DNA of 64,000 nt from Vibrio hannami (GTDB lineage Bacteria > Pseudomonadota > Gammaproteobacteria > Enterobacterales > Vibrionaceae), in the NCBI RefSeq assembly GCF_029589055.1, contig NZ_JARQZP010000006.1, positions 372,001 to 436,000 of the forward strand, written 5' to 3'. Positions 29,938 to 40,164 of this stretch are shown piece by piece; the stretch's first letter is position 1, and every line of letters starts with the position of its first letter. Under the pieces are notes generated by a model, which worked only from the letters and a program-made list of their open reading frames with translations, searched no databases and had not been told where the DNA came from. A program made the translations under genes and the position numbers.

Positions 29938-30930
29938 ATGCAGGGTTCTGTAACAGAATTTCTTAAGCCACGTCTTGTTGACATCGAACAAATCAACACG
30001 ACACATGCGAAAGTAACTCTTGAGCCGTTAGAGCGTGGTTTTGGCCACACTCTAGGTAACGCGCTTCGTCGTATTCTTCTATCTTCTATGCCGGGTTGTG
30101 CCGTAACAGAAGTTGAGATTGAAGGCGTATTGCACGAGTACAGCACTAAGGAAGGTGTTCAGGAAGATATTCTTGAAATCCTTCTAAACCTTAAAGGTTT
30201 GGCAGTACGCGTTGCAGAAGGCAAAGATGAAGTGTTTATTACACTGAACAAATCAGGCTCAGGCCCTGTTGTTGCAGGTGACATCACCCATGATGGTGAT
30301 GTAGAGATCGCTAACCCGGAACACGTTATTTGTCACCTAACGGATGACAACGCTGAGATCGCTATGCGTATCAAAGTAGAGCGTGGCCGTGGTTATGTTC
30401 CGTCTTCTGCTCGTATTCATACTGAAGAAGATGAGCGTCCAATCGGTCGTCTACTAGTAGACGCTACTTACAGCCCAGTAGACAAAATTGCCTACTCTGT
30501 AGAAGCAGCTCGTGTAGAACAGCGTACCGACCTGGATAAGCTTGTTATCGATATGGAAACGAATGGTACTCTGGAACCTGAGGAAGCTATCCGTCGCGCA
30601 GCTACTATCCTAGCTGAGCAATTGGATGCATTCGTAGATCTTCGTGATGTACGTGTTCCTGAGGAGAAGGAAGAGAAGCCAGAATTCGATCCGATCCTAC
30701 TGCGTCCTGTAGACGATCTTGAACTAACAGTTCGCTCTGCTAACTGTCTAAAGGCAGAAGCGATTCACTACATCGGTGATCTTGTACAGCGTACTGAAGT
30801 GGAGCTTCTTAAGACTCCTAACCTTGGTAAGAAATCTCTTACTGAGATCAAGGACGTTCTTGCTTCACGCGGTCTTTCTCTTGGCATGCGCCTAGAGAAC
30901 TGGCCACCAGCGTCAATCGCTGAAGATTAA
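29938..30930 (+). CDS. rpoA: RNA polymerase alpha subunit
   Basis: A 330-residue protein. The N-terminal domain ([20 protein letters not shown]) starts polymerase assembly. The C-terminal domain, with the helix-hairpin-helix ([40 protein letters not shown]), binds UP elements and activators. It sits 24 bp after rpsD. Confidence 0.98.
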   Translation: MQGSVTEFLKPRLVDIEQINTTHAKVTLEPLERGFGHTLGNALRRILLSSMPGCAVTEVEIEGVLHEYSTKEGVQEDILEILLNLKGLAVRVAEGKDEVFITLNKSGSGPVVAGDITHDGDVEIANPEHVICHLTDDNAEIAMRIKVERGRGYVPSSARIHTEEDERPIGRLLVDATYSPVDKIAYSVEAARVEQRTDLDKLVIDMETNGTLEPEEAIRRAATILAEQLDAFVDLRDVRVPEEKEEKPEFDPILLRPVDDLELTVRSANCLKAEAIHYIGDLVQRTEVELLKTPNLGKKSLTEIKDVLASRGLSLGMRLENWPPASIAED

Positions 30931-30953
30931 TCGATACTAGTTAGAAGGATTAG

Positions 30954-31337
<384 letters not shown>

Positions 31338-31355
31338 TCAGAGTTCGTAAGAATG

Positions 31356-31384
31356 AAAAAGCCGAGCGTAAGCTCGGCTTTTTT
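31356..31384 (+). terminator. Intrinsic terminator of the alpha operon
   Basis: Stem GCCGAGC-gtaa-GCTCGGC (31361-31378) flanked by A5 and T6, 24 bp after the rplQ stop. Confidence 0.92.
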
Positions 31385-31404
31385 GTATCTGGAATTAGGC
31401 TCTA

Positions 31405-31432
31405 GGTTATAGGACGAACTTCGTTCTACAGG
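31405..31432. repeat. Short palindromic repeat, family B copy 2
   Basis: A 28-nt element with near-perfect stem TAGGACGAA/TTCGTTCTA, the counterpart of 7259-7286. It lies in the 152-bp space between the convergent rplQ and metY-like genes, next to the 7-bp tandem repeat. Confidence 0.6.
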
Positions 31433-31448
31433 TTACAAGTTAAAATAC

Positions 31449-31483
31449 CGCAACCCGCAACCCGCAACCCGCAACCCGCAACC
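31449..31483. repeat. Perfect 7-bp tandem repeat, five copies
   Basis: The unit CGCAACC is repeated five times without error (31449-31483), and a decayed sixth unit (CGTAATC) runs into the end of the metY-like gene. It is a probable variable-number locus. It lies just outside the stop codon (31490-31492), so length changes should not alter the protein. Confidence 0.9.
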
Positions 31484-31489
31484 CGTAAT

Positions 31490-32758
31490 CTAAGCTTTAA
31501 GAGCTTGATCCAAATCTTCCAGAATATCGTCGATATGCTCGATACCTACTGATAGACGAATCATTTCCGGCGTAACGCCCGCTTGTTTTTGTTCTGCTTC
31601 ATCAAGCTGACGGTGAGTGGTTGATGCCGGGTGGCAAGCCAGCGATTTCGCATCACCAATATTCACCAGGCGTTTAAAGATCTGTAGAGCATCGTAGAAA
31701 CGTACACCTGCTTCATATCCATCTTTCAAACCGAAAGAGAGAATAGAAGATGGCTTACCTTTCATATATTTCTGAGCAAGAGGGTAGAACTCAGAATCTT
31801 CAAGACCAGCATAGCTAACCCAACTTACCTTCTCATGGTTTTGCAGGAAATCCGCTACCTTCATTGCGTTTTCACAGTGTCTTTCCATACGAAGAGATAG
31901 AGTTTCCAGGCCATTAAGAAGCATAAATGCGTTCATTGGTGATAGTGCTGAGCCAGTGTTACGCAGTGGAACGGTACGGGCCCGGCCAATAAATGCTGCT
32001 TCACCAAATGCTTCGGCGTAAACAACTCCGTGGTATGAAGGTTCTGGCTGGTTAAACTCAGGGAAACGCTCTTTATGCTCTGCCCACGGGAATTTACCTG
32101 AGTCGATAATCATGCCGCCAAGGCTGGTTCCGTGTCCGCCTACATATTTAGTCAGCGAGTGAACCACGATATCTGCACCAAACTCAATTGGTTTACAAAC
32201 TGCCGGGCTAGCTACTGTATTGTCGACAACCACTGGCACGCCCTGAGCATGTGCAAGTTCAGCCACTTTTTCTAGGTCTACGATATTACCGGCTGGATTA
32301 CCAATTGATTCACAGTAAACCGCTTTAGTTTTGTCATCGATAAGCTCAGCTAGACTTTCAGGCTTATCATCTTTAGCAAAGCGAACCTCGATACCCATGT
32401 TTGGAAACATGTGTGCAAACAATGTGTAAGTTCCACCGTAAAGCTGAGGTGTCGAAACAATATTATCGCCGGCTTTTGCAAGAGTCAGAATGGCATAATG
32501 GATAGCAGAGCTACCAGCACTTACCGCAAGGCCAGCGATACCACCTTCAAGAGCTGCCATACGCTTTTCCAGAACATCGTTAGTCGGATTCATAATGCGC
32601 GTATAGATGTTTCCTGGTACCTCAAGGTTAAACAGGTCTGCACCATGCTGAGCGTTATCAAACTCGTAGGCTACGGTTTGGTAAATAGGTGTTGCGACTG
32701 ATTTGGTTGTTGGGTCGGTCTCGTAGCCGTAGTGGATGGAAAGGGTTTCGTCTTTCAT
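31490..32758 (-). CDS. O-acetylhomoserine aminocarboxypropyltransferase (sulfhydrylase)
   Basis: A 422-residue Cys/Met-metabolism PLP enzyme (MetY type) that makes homocysteine from O-acetylhomoserine and sulfide. The PLP lysine is in HSLTKYVGGHG; other motifs are SAGSSAIHYAILTLAKAGDN and VVVDNTVASP. The start at 32758 (MKDETLSIHYGYE) has GAGAG upstream and is the usual family start, six codons inside the longest frame. A cystathionine synthase-like role cannot be excluded from sequence. The promoter was not identified. Confidence 0.88.
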   Translation of the reverse strand: MKDETLSIHYGYETDPTTKSVATPIYQTVAYEFDNAQHGADLFNLEVPGNIYTRIMNPTNDVLEKRMAALEGGIAGLAVSAGSSAIHYAILTLAKAGDNIVSTPQLYGGTYTLFAHMFPNMGIEVRFAKDDKPESLAELIDDKTKAVYCESIGNPAGNIVDLEKVAELAHAQGVPVVVDNTVASPAVCKPIEFGADIVVHSLTKYVGGHGTSLGGMIIDSGKFPWAEHKERFPEFNQPEPSYHGVVYAEAFGEAAFIGRARTVPLRNTGSALSPMNAFMLLNGLETLSLRMERHCENAMKVADFLQNHEKVSWVSYAGLEDSEFYPLAQKYMKGKPSSILSFGLKDGYEAGVRFYDALQIFKRLVNIGDAKSLACHPASTTHRQLDEAEQKQAGVTPEMIRLSVGIEHIDDILEDLDQALKA

Positions 32759-32832
32759 TCTTGTTCTCTCGTCCATGTGTTGTGTTTGATAAAACAGGAT
32801 GGCACAAAACGAGCGTGGTAGACAAGTAGTAC

Positions 32833-32854
32833 AAAGGCGGTTTTAACCGCCTTT
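32833..32854 (-). terminator. Terminator after the DUF2780 lipoprotein gene
   Basis: A perfect 10-bp stem AAAGGCGGTT/AACCGCCTTT with a 2-nt loop, 13 bp beyond the stop of the DUF2780 gene on the minus strand. The A/T ends serve as a short U-tract. Confidence 0.75.
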
Positions 32855-32867
32855 AGTGCTTAAGTAC

Positions 32868-33374
32868 TTATTGAGTGCCCCATAGGCTACCTAGTGAACT
32901 AAGCAATCCAGAAGATGCATTTTGGCTTGTTAGGTATTGCAAAATTACTGGAGCAAACTGACTTACCATGGAAGCATCCAACCCAAGCGCTCCAAACACC
33001 TGGTTTACAGCATCCATATTGCTTGCAAGGCTCATCAAACCAGGTGCGGATTCCTGAAGTGAACTCATCCCAGGGATAAGGTTGGATAGTTCACTTGAGT
33101 TTGAACCCGTCAGAGAGTTAGAAGCAAGAGCTAAAAGCGCACCAGCACCACCTGTTGCTTGCTCGGCTGTAACTCCTAACTGACCAGTTAATGCTTGTAC
33201 GATAGGAGAAGTTTCCTGAGCTTGAACGTTATTGGTTAGTGAGCCCACCATAGAAGCGATGGAGGTTGCGTCTACACTGCCAGAAGTACTATCTGAAGAG
33301 CTTCCCGTTGATTGGCACGCAGTCATGGAAAGCGCAATAGCTGATATTACTAGTGTCTTTTTTATAGTTTTCAT
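32868..33374 (-). CDS. DUF2780 (VcgC/VcgE-type) lipoprotein
   Basis: A 168-residue predicted lipoprotein: the signal peptide ends at the lipobox SMTACQS (Cys about residue 20). A Ser/Thr-rich linker follows, then a helical domain rich in small residues (GVTAEQATGGAGALLALASN; FGALGLDASMVSQFAPVILQ), typical of the DUF2780 family described from Vibrio VcgC/VcgE. Function unknown. It has its own terminator and lies after another minus-strand terminator, so it is probably a single-gene unit. Confidence 0.8.
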   Translation of the reverse strand: MKTIKKTLVISAIALSMTACQSTGSSSDSTSGSVDATSIASMVGSLTNNVQAQETSPIVQALTGQLGVTAEQATGGAGALLALASNSLTGSNSSELSNLIPGMSSLQESAPGLMSLASNMDAVNQVFGALGLDASMVSQFAPVILQYLTSQNASSGLLSSLGSLWGTQ

Positions 33375-33428
33375 ACTTCATTCCCTAGAAGTTAATAGTA
33401 AGCAACGACTAGTGTAATTCAGCAGATG

Positions 33429-33455
33429 AAAAAAAGCGATGCACAGGCATCGCTT
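33429..33455 (-). terminator. Intrinsic terminator after fklB
   Basis: A 9-bp stem AAGCGATGC/GCATCGCTT (33434-33442 with 33447-33455). On the minus strand it is followed by a run of T. Confidence 0.85.
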
Positions 33456-33486
33456 ATTTGAACTTGATTCGATTATGAGACGGGAA

Positions 33487-34107
33487 TTATAGGATATCCA
33501 GTAGCTCAACTTCGAATACTAGAGCTGCATATGGAGGGATAGCAGCACCAGCGCCACGCTCACCGTATGCTAGGTCTTGTGGAATGTATAGTTTCCACTT
33601 AGAGCCTACAGGCATTAGCTGAAGTGCTTCAACCCAGCCCTTGATTACGCCTGTTACAGGGAATTCTGCTGGTTGACCACGAGATACAGAGCTGTCGAAT
33701 ACAGTGCCGTCAGTTAGCTCACCGTGGTAGTGTACGCGAACTTGCTTGTCTGAAGTTGGGATTTCGCCAGTACCTTCAGTGATAACTTCGTACTGAAGAC
33801 CAGACTCAAGAACTGTTACTTCTGGGCGTAGAGCATTGTCTTTCAGGAACGCTTCACCGTCTGCAGCTGCAGCTTTTGCCGCTTCTGCGCGAACTGCTTC
33901 AGCACGCTGGTGTAGTTCTTGTAGAGCTTTGTTGATTTCGTCTACTTCGATTTCTGGCATATCACCAGTAAGTGCAGTTGCGATACCTTTTGCGATAGCG
34001 TCAACGTTCAGGCCTTCAAGACCACTACCTGCAAGCTGTTGGCCCATCTGTAGACCAATACCGTAGCTAGCTTTTTGCTCTACAGTTTCTAGTTTGATTT
34101 CAGACAT
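33487..34107 (-). CDS. fklB: FklB-type FKBP prolyl isomerase
   Basis: A 206-residue isomerase. The N-terminal helical dimerisation region ([20 protein letters not shown]) is followed by the FKBP domain ([43 protein letters not shown]). The start at 34107 has AGAGAG upstream and gives the E. coli FklB length. The longer frame would add a false membrane helix. There is no signal peptide in the chosen form, so it is cytoplasmic. It is divergent from the ytfB-like gene, as fklB and ytfB are neighbours in other species. Confidence 0.9.
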   Translation of the reverse strand: MSEIKLETVEQKASYGIGLQMGQQLAGSGLEGLNVDAIAKGIATALTGDMPEIEVDEINKALQELHQRAEAVRAEAAKAAAADGEAFLKDNALRPEVTVLESGLQYEVITEGTGEIPTSDKQVRVHYHGELTDGTVFDSSVSRGQPAEFPVTGVIKGWVEALQLMPVGSKWKLYIPQDLAYGERGAGAAIPPYAALVFEVELLDIL

Positions 34108-34332
34108 TGTGTCTCTCTTTATTTGAATAAAATAAAGGCCAAAGAATAACAGTATTAAAAGGGTGAAGGAACCTTGATTGCGCAGATAGTGAGTTATCAC
34201 CGAAAAGAATCGTTACAAAAGTCAGATTAATGTCTGAATTGGTATATTCGTTATACTGGAGTGTATATTTTTGTCGGGAAAATTTATAATCTGGGTATCT
34301 GTCTTTTGCGGATTATCTAAGGAATTTGAGGC

Positions 34333-34893
34333 ATGAGCCGTCGTAACAGGAAGAAAAAACAGACATCTTCTTTCGATACTATGAAAGAACACCTACCTTC
34401 GATAGATAAGGAGAGGTTAGCTTCATATTGGCAGATGTTGCCTGAGTTTCATCAGAAAGCACTTAAGGTATTAGTGCCACTGTTTGTCGTTGTGCTGATT
34501 GTTCCTGTTCCAGAGTCAGAGAGTGAACCAAAAGTTTCAGCTTCGACCAGCCAACCAAAACGGGTAGAGGTTGGTGTGAATACTACCGGGCTAAGCGAGC
34601 AGGGTGGAGAAAAGCAGGTTGTAGTTCAGACTGCTGACTGGCAAGAATACATAGTTCAGTCCGGTGATACTTTGTCTAAGGTGTTTCGTAGCAACGACCT
34701 TCCAATTACTGATTTAAATGCATTGGTTGCAATAGAAGGGTTGGATAAACCTCTTAGCAAGATTAAGCAAGGGCAACTTATTCGTTTCAAGCGAACTCCT
34801 GAGGGCAGTCTTGATATCTTGCAGCTTGAAAAACAAGGTACAGCAGTAATGTTTTTCCGATTGTCAGATGGTGGGTTTGGCAGAAGTAAGTAG
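34333..34893 (+). CDS. YtfB/OapA-family LysM-like envelope protein
   Basis: A 186-residue single-pass protein: basic N-terminus, one membrane helix (about 50-62, LVPLFVVVLIVPV), a low-complexity linker, then an OapA/LysM-like peptidoglycan-binding domain (YIVQSGDTLSKVFRSNDLP; IKQGQLIRFKR). Relatives are E. coli YtfB (septal, glycan-binding) and Haemophilus OapA. It is convergent with the DMT transporter; the two stop codons are adjacent. Confidence 0.82.
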   Translation: MSRRNRKKKQTSSFDTMKEHLPSIDKERLASYWQMLPEFHQKALKVLVPLFVVVLIVPVPESESEPKVSASTSQPKRVEVGVNTTGLSEQGGEKQVVVQTADWQEYIVQSGDTLSKVFRSNDLPITDLNALVAIEGLDKPLSKIKQGQLIRFKRTPEGSLDILQLEKQGTAVMFFRLSDGGFGRSK

Positions 34894-35760
34894 TTACTTC
34901 TGCTTTGAAAGTCTAGGTTCTGGAGTACGCTTTCTGTAGGCTATAGGGACAATAATCATAGCTATTCCTATTAATGTCAGAAGGTCTGGGACTTCGCTGA
35001 ACCAAAGAACTCCAAACAGGGTTACAAACACCAGACCACTATACTCAACCAATGCCACCTTGTTGGCTTCCGATCTTTTATAGGCGTATACCGCCAGTCC
35101 GTTGTATCCCAAAATAGCTAACGAACTGAATACTATCCACGCTAATTGCTCTGTGTTTATAGTCTGCCAGCTACTCAGTGCTAAAAGTGCTGATACTGGT
35201 AGTGAGTAAAAACTTGTCCAAAAAAGCGTGTGAATAACTGACGTCTTAGTAGGGATTTTTTTCACTAGTATATGGAACAGCGCCAGCGTTATTGCAGTTC
35301 CAAGTGCGAAGAGTGCCGCCCAGTGAAACTGAGATGGACGCAATACGATCAATACAACCGATAAATCCAATCAGGGTTGCAATTACTTTGGCTGCTTTTG
35401 GGCTTCCTTCAGAATCCACATAGAGAGCGGTAGCATCAATAACGGCGCGGCATAGAACACTGCATTAGCGGTTGCCAGTGGTAGGTGGGTAATAGCAACA
35501 ACCATACAGGCAGCACCAACTAATATCAGCTGACCCCTTATTATATTAATGCGTGAGTTTGCTAAATGTTCTGAAAGCGTTGCGCTTCGATTCAAATGCA
35601 GATAGATAGGTGCAAGAGCTATTATTGCGATTAGTTGACGTATAAACACATATTGGAAAGAAGGGATGGAACCATCGAGCAACTTAACCGCCACATCAGA
35701 AAGTGAAGCGAGTAAGTTGCCCGCAATAAGGCTAATCACTGCAAGAGTATAAGCGTTCAA
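34894..35760 (-). CDS. EamA/DMT-family transporter, locally out of frame
   Basis: Two same-frame pieces together make a ten-helix drug/metabolite transporter of about 288 residues: 35760-35383 (helices 1-4, ISLIAGNLLASLSDVAVKLL to LPLSMWILKE) and 35370-34894 (VLIVLRPSQFHWAALFALG to the end). Between them about 40 nt (near 35357-35400) are readable only in another frame (AAKVIATLIGFIG), so a missing base near 35395-35403 and an extra base near 35356 compensate each other. As written, two stops interrupt the gene. It lies 9 bp after elaA. The substrate is unknown. Confidence 0.75.
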
Positions 35761-35769
35761 TGTAAGTGC

Positions 35770-36222
35770 TTACTTAGCAAGACGCATGTCTATGTGAGGG
35801 ATATCATCTTCCAGGTAGCTTTCACTGAAGGGAATAAACCCATGCTGCTGGTAAAAGGCCTGAAGATGTTCCTGAGCCTGAATATCGATGATTTGTTCGG
35901 GCCAGAGCTCTGAGCAATGTTGCAAGGCGACTCTCATCAGTTCGTGTCCAAGTCCGGAGCCACGGGCTTCTTGTTTAGTAGCGATTCTGCCAATAGATAC
36001 ATTATCAAAGCTAATGCCTTGTGGTAAAAGTCGGGCACAGGCAACCAGCTCACCACCCTGATAACCCAATAGCTGATAAACGCCTTCGTTTAGGTCTTTA
36101 TTATCCAGTTCCGGGTAGGGACAGGTTTGTTCTACAACGAATATATCTACTCTAAGTTTAAGTAACTGATAGAGCTGGAAGGTGTTTAGTTGGTCAAAAG
36201 TCAGGAGTTTCCATTCGGTCAT
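35770..36222 (-). CDS. elaA: ElaA-family GNAT acetyltransferase
   Basis: A 150-residue GNAT protein. It has the ElaA-type N-terminus (FDQLNTFQLYQLLKLRVDIF, VVEQTCPYPELD), the acetyl-CoA loop EARGSGLGHELM and C-terminal QAQEHLQAFYQQHGF. The start at 36222 (MTEWKLL) is the family start; the longer frame to 36288 is not conserved. Substrate unknown. It is probably co-transcribed with the Crp-like gene upstream and the transporter downstream. Confidence 0.85.
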   Translation of the reverse strand: MTEWKLLTFDQLNTFQLYQLLKLRVDIFVVEQTCPYPELDNKDLNEGVYQLLGYQGGELVACARLLPQGISFDNVSIGRIATKQEARGSGLGHELMRVALQHCSELWPEQIIDIQAQEHLQAFYQQHGFIPFSESYLEDDIPHIDMRLAK

Positions 36223-36297
36223 TGCTTTACTGCTTCTATTGGTTTTAAGTTCTGGCTTAAAGCTAACAGCCAAACGTAAGCAGAGCATTAACTTTTG

Positions 36298-36867
36298 TTA
36301 ATTATTCTCTTTGATCCTGCCTTTTATCCTACTTAGGCTAATTGGTGTTATGCCAAGATAAGCTGCAATTTGGTAATCACTTAACCGAGTTTCAAGGTCG
36401 GGATAGCTTTGGCAAAATAGTTCATAACGTTCTTGAGGAGAGTAAAGAAGCATAAAACGCTCTTTGTTCTCTTTATACATTAACTGAGTTTCTAATAGCT
36501 TCAGGTATAAAGGGTTATTCTGAATTCGCCACTGTTTCAGGTATTCAAAAGGAATGCAGAGCAACATTGCTGGCGTTAGTGTTTCGAGTAAAAAAGGAGA
36601 AGGTTTTTCACTAATTAAACTTTCAAAACCAATAATCCAATCCTGTTCCCAGTAAAACTCTTTACTGAACTGTTTCCCATCATCAGTTAAGTAGTTAGCG
36701 TGACAGAGGCCTTCAATAACAAAATAAAAATGTGTAGGTGTATCGCCCTGATTAACCAGAATGTGCCTTGTCGGCAGTTCCAGCGGGGTGACCAGCGCAG
36801 AGATTTCGTCAATTTCGCTTGATGTAAAGTTGTGGCTTACCAGTTGTTCCAGAAATACTTTATCCAT
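36298..36867 (-). CDS. Crp/Fnr-family cyclic-nucleotide-binding-domain regulator
   Basis: A 189-residue protein. Residues about 20-115 are a cNMP-binding beta-roll (LPTRHILVNQGDTPTHFYFV), without the exact Arg/Glu pocket of CRP. The C-terminus has a short helix-turn-helix (SDYQIAAYLGITPISLSRIK). It belongs to the Crp-like group often found beside small metabolic genes; effector unknown. It heads an apparent three-gene run with elaA and the DMT transporter. Confidence 0.82.
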   Translation of the reverse strand: MDKVFLEQLVSHNFTSSEIDEISALVTPLELPTRHILVNQGDTPTHFYFVIEGLCHANYLTDDGKQFSKEFYWEQDWIIGFESLISEKPSPFLLETLTPAMLLCIPFEYLKQWRIQNNPLYLKLLETQLMYKENKERFMLLYSPQERYELFCQSYPDLETRLSDYQIAAYLGITPISLSRIKGRIKENN

Positions 36868-36893
36868 TACTCAGACCTATAAATCAGACCTAA

Positions 36894-36924
36894 AAAATGC
36901 CGTACTACAAGAGTACGGCATTTT
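36894..36924 (-). terminator. Terminator-like hairpin downstream of cpdB
   Basis: A perfect 13-bp stem AAAATGCCGTACT/AGTACGGCATTTT with a 5-nt loop (acaag). It lies between the cpdB end and the Crp-like start, both on the minus strand, so it most likely ends cpdB transcription after passing the family C repeat. Confidence 0.75.
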
Positions 36925-36950
36925 GAATGGATGACAAACCCAAACATTGT

Positions 36951-37034
36951 GATTCCTGCGGAGGCAGGAACCTTGGTAAATCCGGGTAATAGATCCCGGA
37001 CAATTGCTTAGGCAATTTCCGGGATGACGAAGAA
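36951..37034. repeat. Intergenic palindromic repeat, family C copy 2
   Basis: It contains TTCCTGC/GCAGGAA (36953-36970) and ATCCCGG/CCGGGAT (36993-37025) hairpins. Positions 36988-37034 are the exact reverse complement of 2645-2691. Here it is inserted just after cpdB. Outside the shared 47 bp the two copies diverge, so they are not a recent duplication of the whole element. Confidence 0.75.
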
Positions 37035-37067
37035 ATGAAACAAGTAGCTATGAATCTTAGCTAGTCG

Positions 37068-39029
37068 TTACTTCTGCAAGTCGATCTGATAAACAGCAAA
37101 GCCTACTTCATCAGTGCCTACCTGCTTCATAGGGTACTGAGCTTTGTCTTTAACAAATTGAGCGGCTTTTTCACTTGGTGAAGTTTCGAAGCGGATATCC
37201 AGTTTCTTATCAGACGTAATTGGAGCAAATGACCAGTTATTGTCTGCACTTGGTGTTACTTCGCCTTTCTCTTTACTTACTTCAGTGATGTAAGCTGCAA
37301 GAATACTGCGGTTTTCATCCGGAGCATCGAAAGCGATGTAGTCCGCACCTGTACCAGCAAACTTGGCACCATATGCACGGTAGTTGTTACTTGCGATAAT
37401 GAAGTCTTGCTTCAGATCAACAGGCTTACCGTTGTAGGTCAGGTTAACAATACGCTGAGAGTCAGGATTGATAACTTTACAGCTACCATCGTATTTAGGT
37501 GGTTGAGTAACATCAATCTGATATTCAACACCGTCAATTACATCGAAGTTGTAAGTACGGAACTCATCCCACTCCAGAAGAGACTGAGGAGCAGTGCTAT
37601 TCACGTCAATTTGCTTGAACTGACCAGCAGAACACTCAAGCCACTCTTTAACTTCGTTACCAGTAACTTTCAGAGCAACTAGGGTGTTTGGATACAGGTA
37701 AAGATCCGCTGCGTTACGGAAAGTTAGCTGACCAGATTCAACTTCTGTGTAACCTGAAGGGTCATTCTTACGACCACCTGCTTTAAATGGTGCAGCAGCA
37801 GAAACTACAGGAATACCATCTAATTCTGGATCGCCCTGAATGAATTTCTCAACATAAGCCTTTTGAGCTGCGTTAACGATCTGGATTGTTGGGTCGTCCT
37901 GTACAAGTGCCAGGTAGCTGTACATCACGTCGTTAGCTTTACCGATAGGCTGGTTAACGAAGTCACGTGTCGCATCGTGGTCCGCTTTCAGAGCTTTTTC
38001 CATATCCTGATCGACAGCGGCTAGTGACTTCTTACTAGCTCTGTCGTAGATAGGACGAGCTTCTGCTTTACCAGAAACTACTTCCCACTCATCGCCTTGT
38101 TTTTCCAGAACAAGATCCATAACACCTACGTGGCTACCCCAACGGCCAGGCATAACTGCGGTAACACCATTGATTGTACCGCTTTTGTTATCTACGCCTT
38201 GAATACCATCAAAGCCTTTACCCGGGAACACTGCGTGTGCGTGACCAAATGCGATAGCGTCGATATCTTCAACTTCTGATAGATAGAAAACAGAGTTTTC
38301 AGCGCCTTGTTTATACGGGTCTGAAGAGAAACCAGAGTGAGGAATCGCAACGATAACGTCCGCTCCTTCCTGTTTCATCTTAGGAACTAGCTTTTCTGCT
38401 GTTTCTTTGATGTCTTCAGCGTATACCTTACCTTCAAGGTTTTTCTTGTCCCACGTCATGATTTGAGGTGGAGTAAAACCGATATAACCGACCTTGATTA
38501 CATGAATTTTGCCATCAGTATCTGCTACGCGGTGCTCTTTAATCAGGTATGGCTTGAAAAGGTGTTCGCCCGTCGCCTTGATATAAACGTTAGCATTAAC
38601 GTAAGGGAAGTCTGCGTCATTCAAAGATTCAGCAAGAAACTCAAGGCCATAGTTAAACTCGTGGTTACCGATGTTTGCGACATCGTAATCAAGCTGATTC
38701 ATCGCTTTATAGACAGGGTGCACTTCATTTGGCTCGATACCTTTCGATGCCATGTAGTCACCCATCGGGCTACCCTGGATAAGGTCACCGTTATCAACGA
38801 TTACACTGTTCGCGGCTTCAGCCTGAGCCTGCTTAACGAGAGTTGCAGCTCGAGTAAGGCCAATCTTCTTTGAAGCTCGGTCTTTGTAGTAGTCATACGC
38901 CATTACGTTAGCGTGGATATCGGTAGTTTCGATAATACGCAAATTAACCGTTTCTGCGAATGCAGAACCAGACATAGCCAGCATACCGGTAAGAACTGCA
39001 GCTGCTACAGGGGAAGTTCTGGTTTTCAT
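37068..39029 (-). CDS. cpdB: CpdB, periplasmic 2',3'-cyclic-nucleotide phosphodiesterase / 3'-nucleotidase
   Basis: A 653-residue precursor with a signal peptide ([20 protein letters not shown], cleaved after SAFA). The N-terminal metallophosphatase domain has [25 protein letters not shown] and [13 protein letters not shown]; the C-terminal 5'-nucleotidase domain has [15 protein letters not shown]. It recycles nucleotides from extracellular nucleic acids. The start at 39029 is set by GGAG eight bases upstream; the frame to 39164 is extra. It is divergent from cobA with a 274-bp gap in which I see no clear operator. Confidence 0.94.
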   Translation of the reverse strand: MKTRTSPVAAAVLTGMLAMSGSAFAETVNLRIIETTDIHANVMAYDYYKDRASKKIGLTRAATLVKQAQAEAANSVIVDNGDLIQGSPMGDYMASKGIEPNEVHPVYKAMNQLDYDVANIGNHEFNYGLEFLAESLNDADFPYVNANVYIKATGEHLFKPYLIKEHRVADTDGKIHVIKVGYIGFTPPQIMTWDKKNLEGKVYAEDIKETAEKLVPKMKQEGADVIVAIPHSGFSSDPYKQGAENSVFYLSEVEDIDAIAFGHAHAVFPGKGFDGIQGVDNKSGTINGVTAVMPGRWGSHVGVMDLVLEKQGDEWEVVSGKAEARPIYDRASKKSLAAVDQDMEKALKADHDATRDFVNQPIGKANDVMYSYLALVQDDPTIQIVNAAQKAYVEKFIQGDPELDGIPVVSAAAPFKAGGRKNDPSGYTEVESGQLTFRNAADLYLYPNTLVALKVTGNEVKEWLECSAGQFKQIDVNSTAPQSLLEWDEFRTYNFDVIDGVEYQIDVTQPPKYDGSCKVINPDSQRIVNLTYNGKPVDLKQDFIIASNNYRAYGAKFAGTGADYIAFDAPDENRSILAAYITEVSKEKGEVTPSADNNWSFAPITSDKKLDIRFETSPSEKAAQFVKDKAQYPMKQVGTDEVGFAVYQIDLQK

Positions 39030-39303
39030 TTGTTTCTCCAGTCCATGTGGGATAATTACACCGAAGACTTTAGCATCTTTTTTATGAATAATTTGTTTTT
39101 GATTTGTATTAATCGTGCGACCTTGGCATTCAATACTCAATTCTGTTAACGAAATCGATAACATTGCTTAATATGATTTCTGTCACTATGTGATCTTTAC
39201 TAGTTCTTTATTCCAATAATGAATAAAGAATTAATTTTTGAACTTATGTGTAATAAGTATACAAAGGCATAATGCCTGTACTCCCTTACATAGAGACAGA
39301 GCG

Positions 39304-40164
39304 ATGAGCAAAGCCATACCAATTAATGAGTCGAACACGAATAAGCCTAAGTTGATACACGACAGCCGAGCACCTGTTTTAAATCGGAGTATGTTCAAGG
39401 CTGGTGAAGTTGCTTTAATTGGTGCAGGGCCGGGCGACCCGGAACTTTTAACAATAAAAGCTCTTAACTTTTTGCAGCAAGCCGATGTGGTTCTATACGA
39501 CTATCTGGTGTCTGACGAAATTATGTCTCTTGTTCCTTCAGATACTGTTTTGGTTTGCGTAGGAAAGAGGGCGGGGCACCATAGTGTCCCTCAGGAAAAA
39601 ACCAATAAGCTACTGGTCGATTTTGCCAGGCAGGGATACAAAGTTGCACGTATCAAAGGCGGAGATCCGTTTGTGTTTGGTCGTGGAGGGGAAGAGCTGG
39701 AAGTATTGTTTGATGCCGGGATCTCTTTTCAGGTTGTACCTGGGATAACAGCTGCGGCTGGTGCTACCGCGTATGCAGGCATTCCTTTGACTCATCGTGA
39801 TTATGCTCAGTCGGCGCTATTCGTTACGGGTCACCTAAAAGACGAAGACAACAATCTGGACTGGTCTACTCTGGCTCGTGGCAACCAGACTCTGGTTATC
39901 TATATGGGGCTTATGAAGTCTAAATATATCCAGCAGCAACTGATAGAGCATGGTCGGGCAAGCGATACTCCAGTTGCAATAGTTGAGTGTGGAACACAGA
40001 GTTCTCAAAAGGTACTCAAAGGCAAATTATCTGAACTCTCAGAAATAGCCAGGGATGCGCAGTCACCAGCGTTAATCGTGATAGGAGAGGTGGTTAAGCT
40101 TTCTGAAAAACTGTCCTGGTTTAATACAGAAAGCTCAGAATATGCTGAATCACTGTCAGCTTAA
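39304..40164 (+). CDS. cobA: Uroporphyrinogen-III C-methyltransferase
   Basis: A 286-residue SAM-dependent methylase making precorrin-2 for siroheme. Motifs are [19 protein letters not shown] (SAM loop), [30 protein letters not shown] and [20 protein letters not shown]. It carries an N-terminal extension of about 37 residues before the catalytic core. The start at 39304 follows GAGACAGAG. It is convergent with the TIGR03899 gene: the two stop codons overlap in TTAA at 40161-40164. Confidence 0.92.
   Translation: MSKAIPINESNTNKPKLIHDSRAPVLNRSMFKAGEVALIGAGPGDPELLTIKALNFLQQADVVLYDYLVSDEIMSLVPSDTVLVCVGKRAGHHSVPQEKTNKLLVDFARQGYKVARIKGGDPFVFGRGGEELEVLFDAGISFQVVPGITAAAGATAYAGIPLTHRDYAQSALFVTGHLKDEDNNLDWSTLARGNQTLVIYMGLMKSKYIQQQLIEHGRASDTPVAIVECGTQSSQKVLKGKLSELSEIARDAQSPALIVIGEVVKLSEKLSWFNTESSEYAESLSA

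Noticed and set aside
31449..31483. Possible CRISPR-like array
   Set aside because: The units are 7 bp and contiguous, without spacers; it is a simple tandem repeat.
36951..37034. Integron attC (VCR) site
   Set aside because: It is hairpin-rich and Vibrio-associated, but it lacks the core GTTRRRY and its complement at the ends; no cassette or integrase is near.
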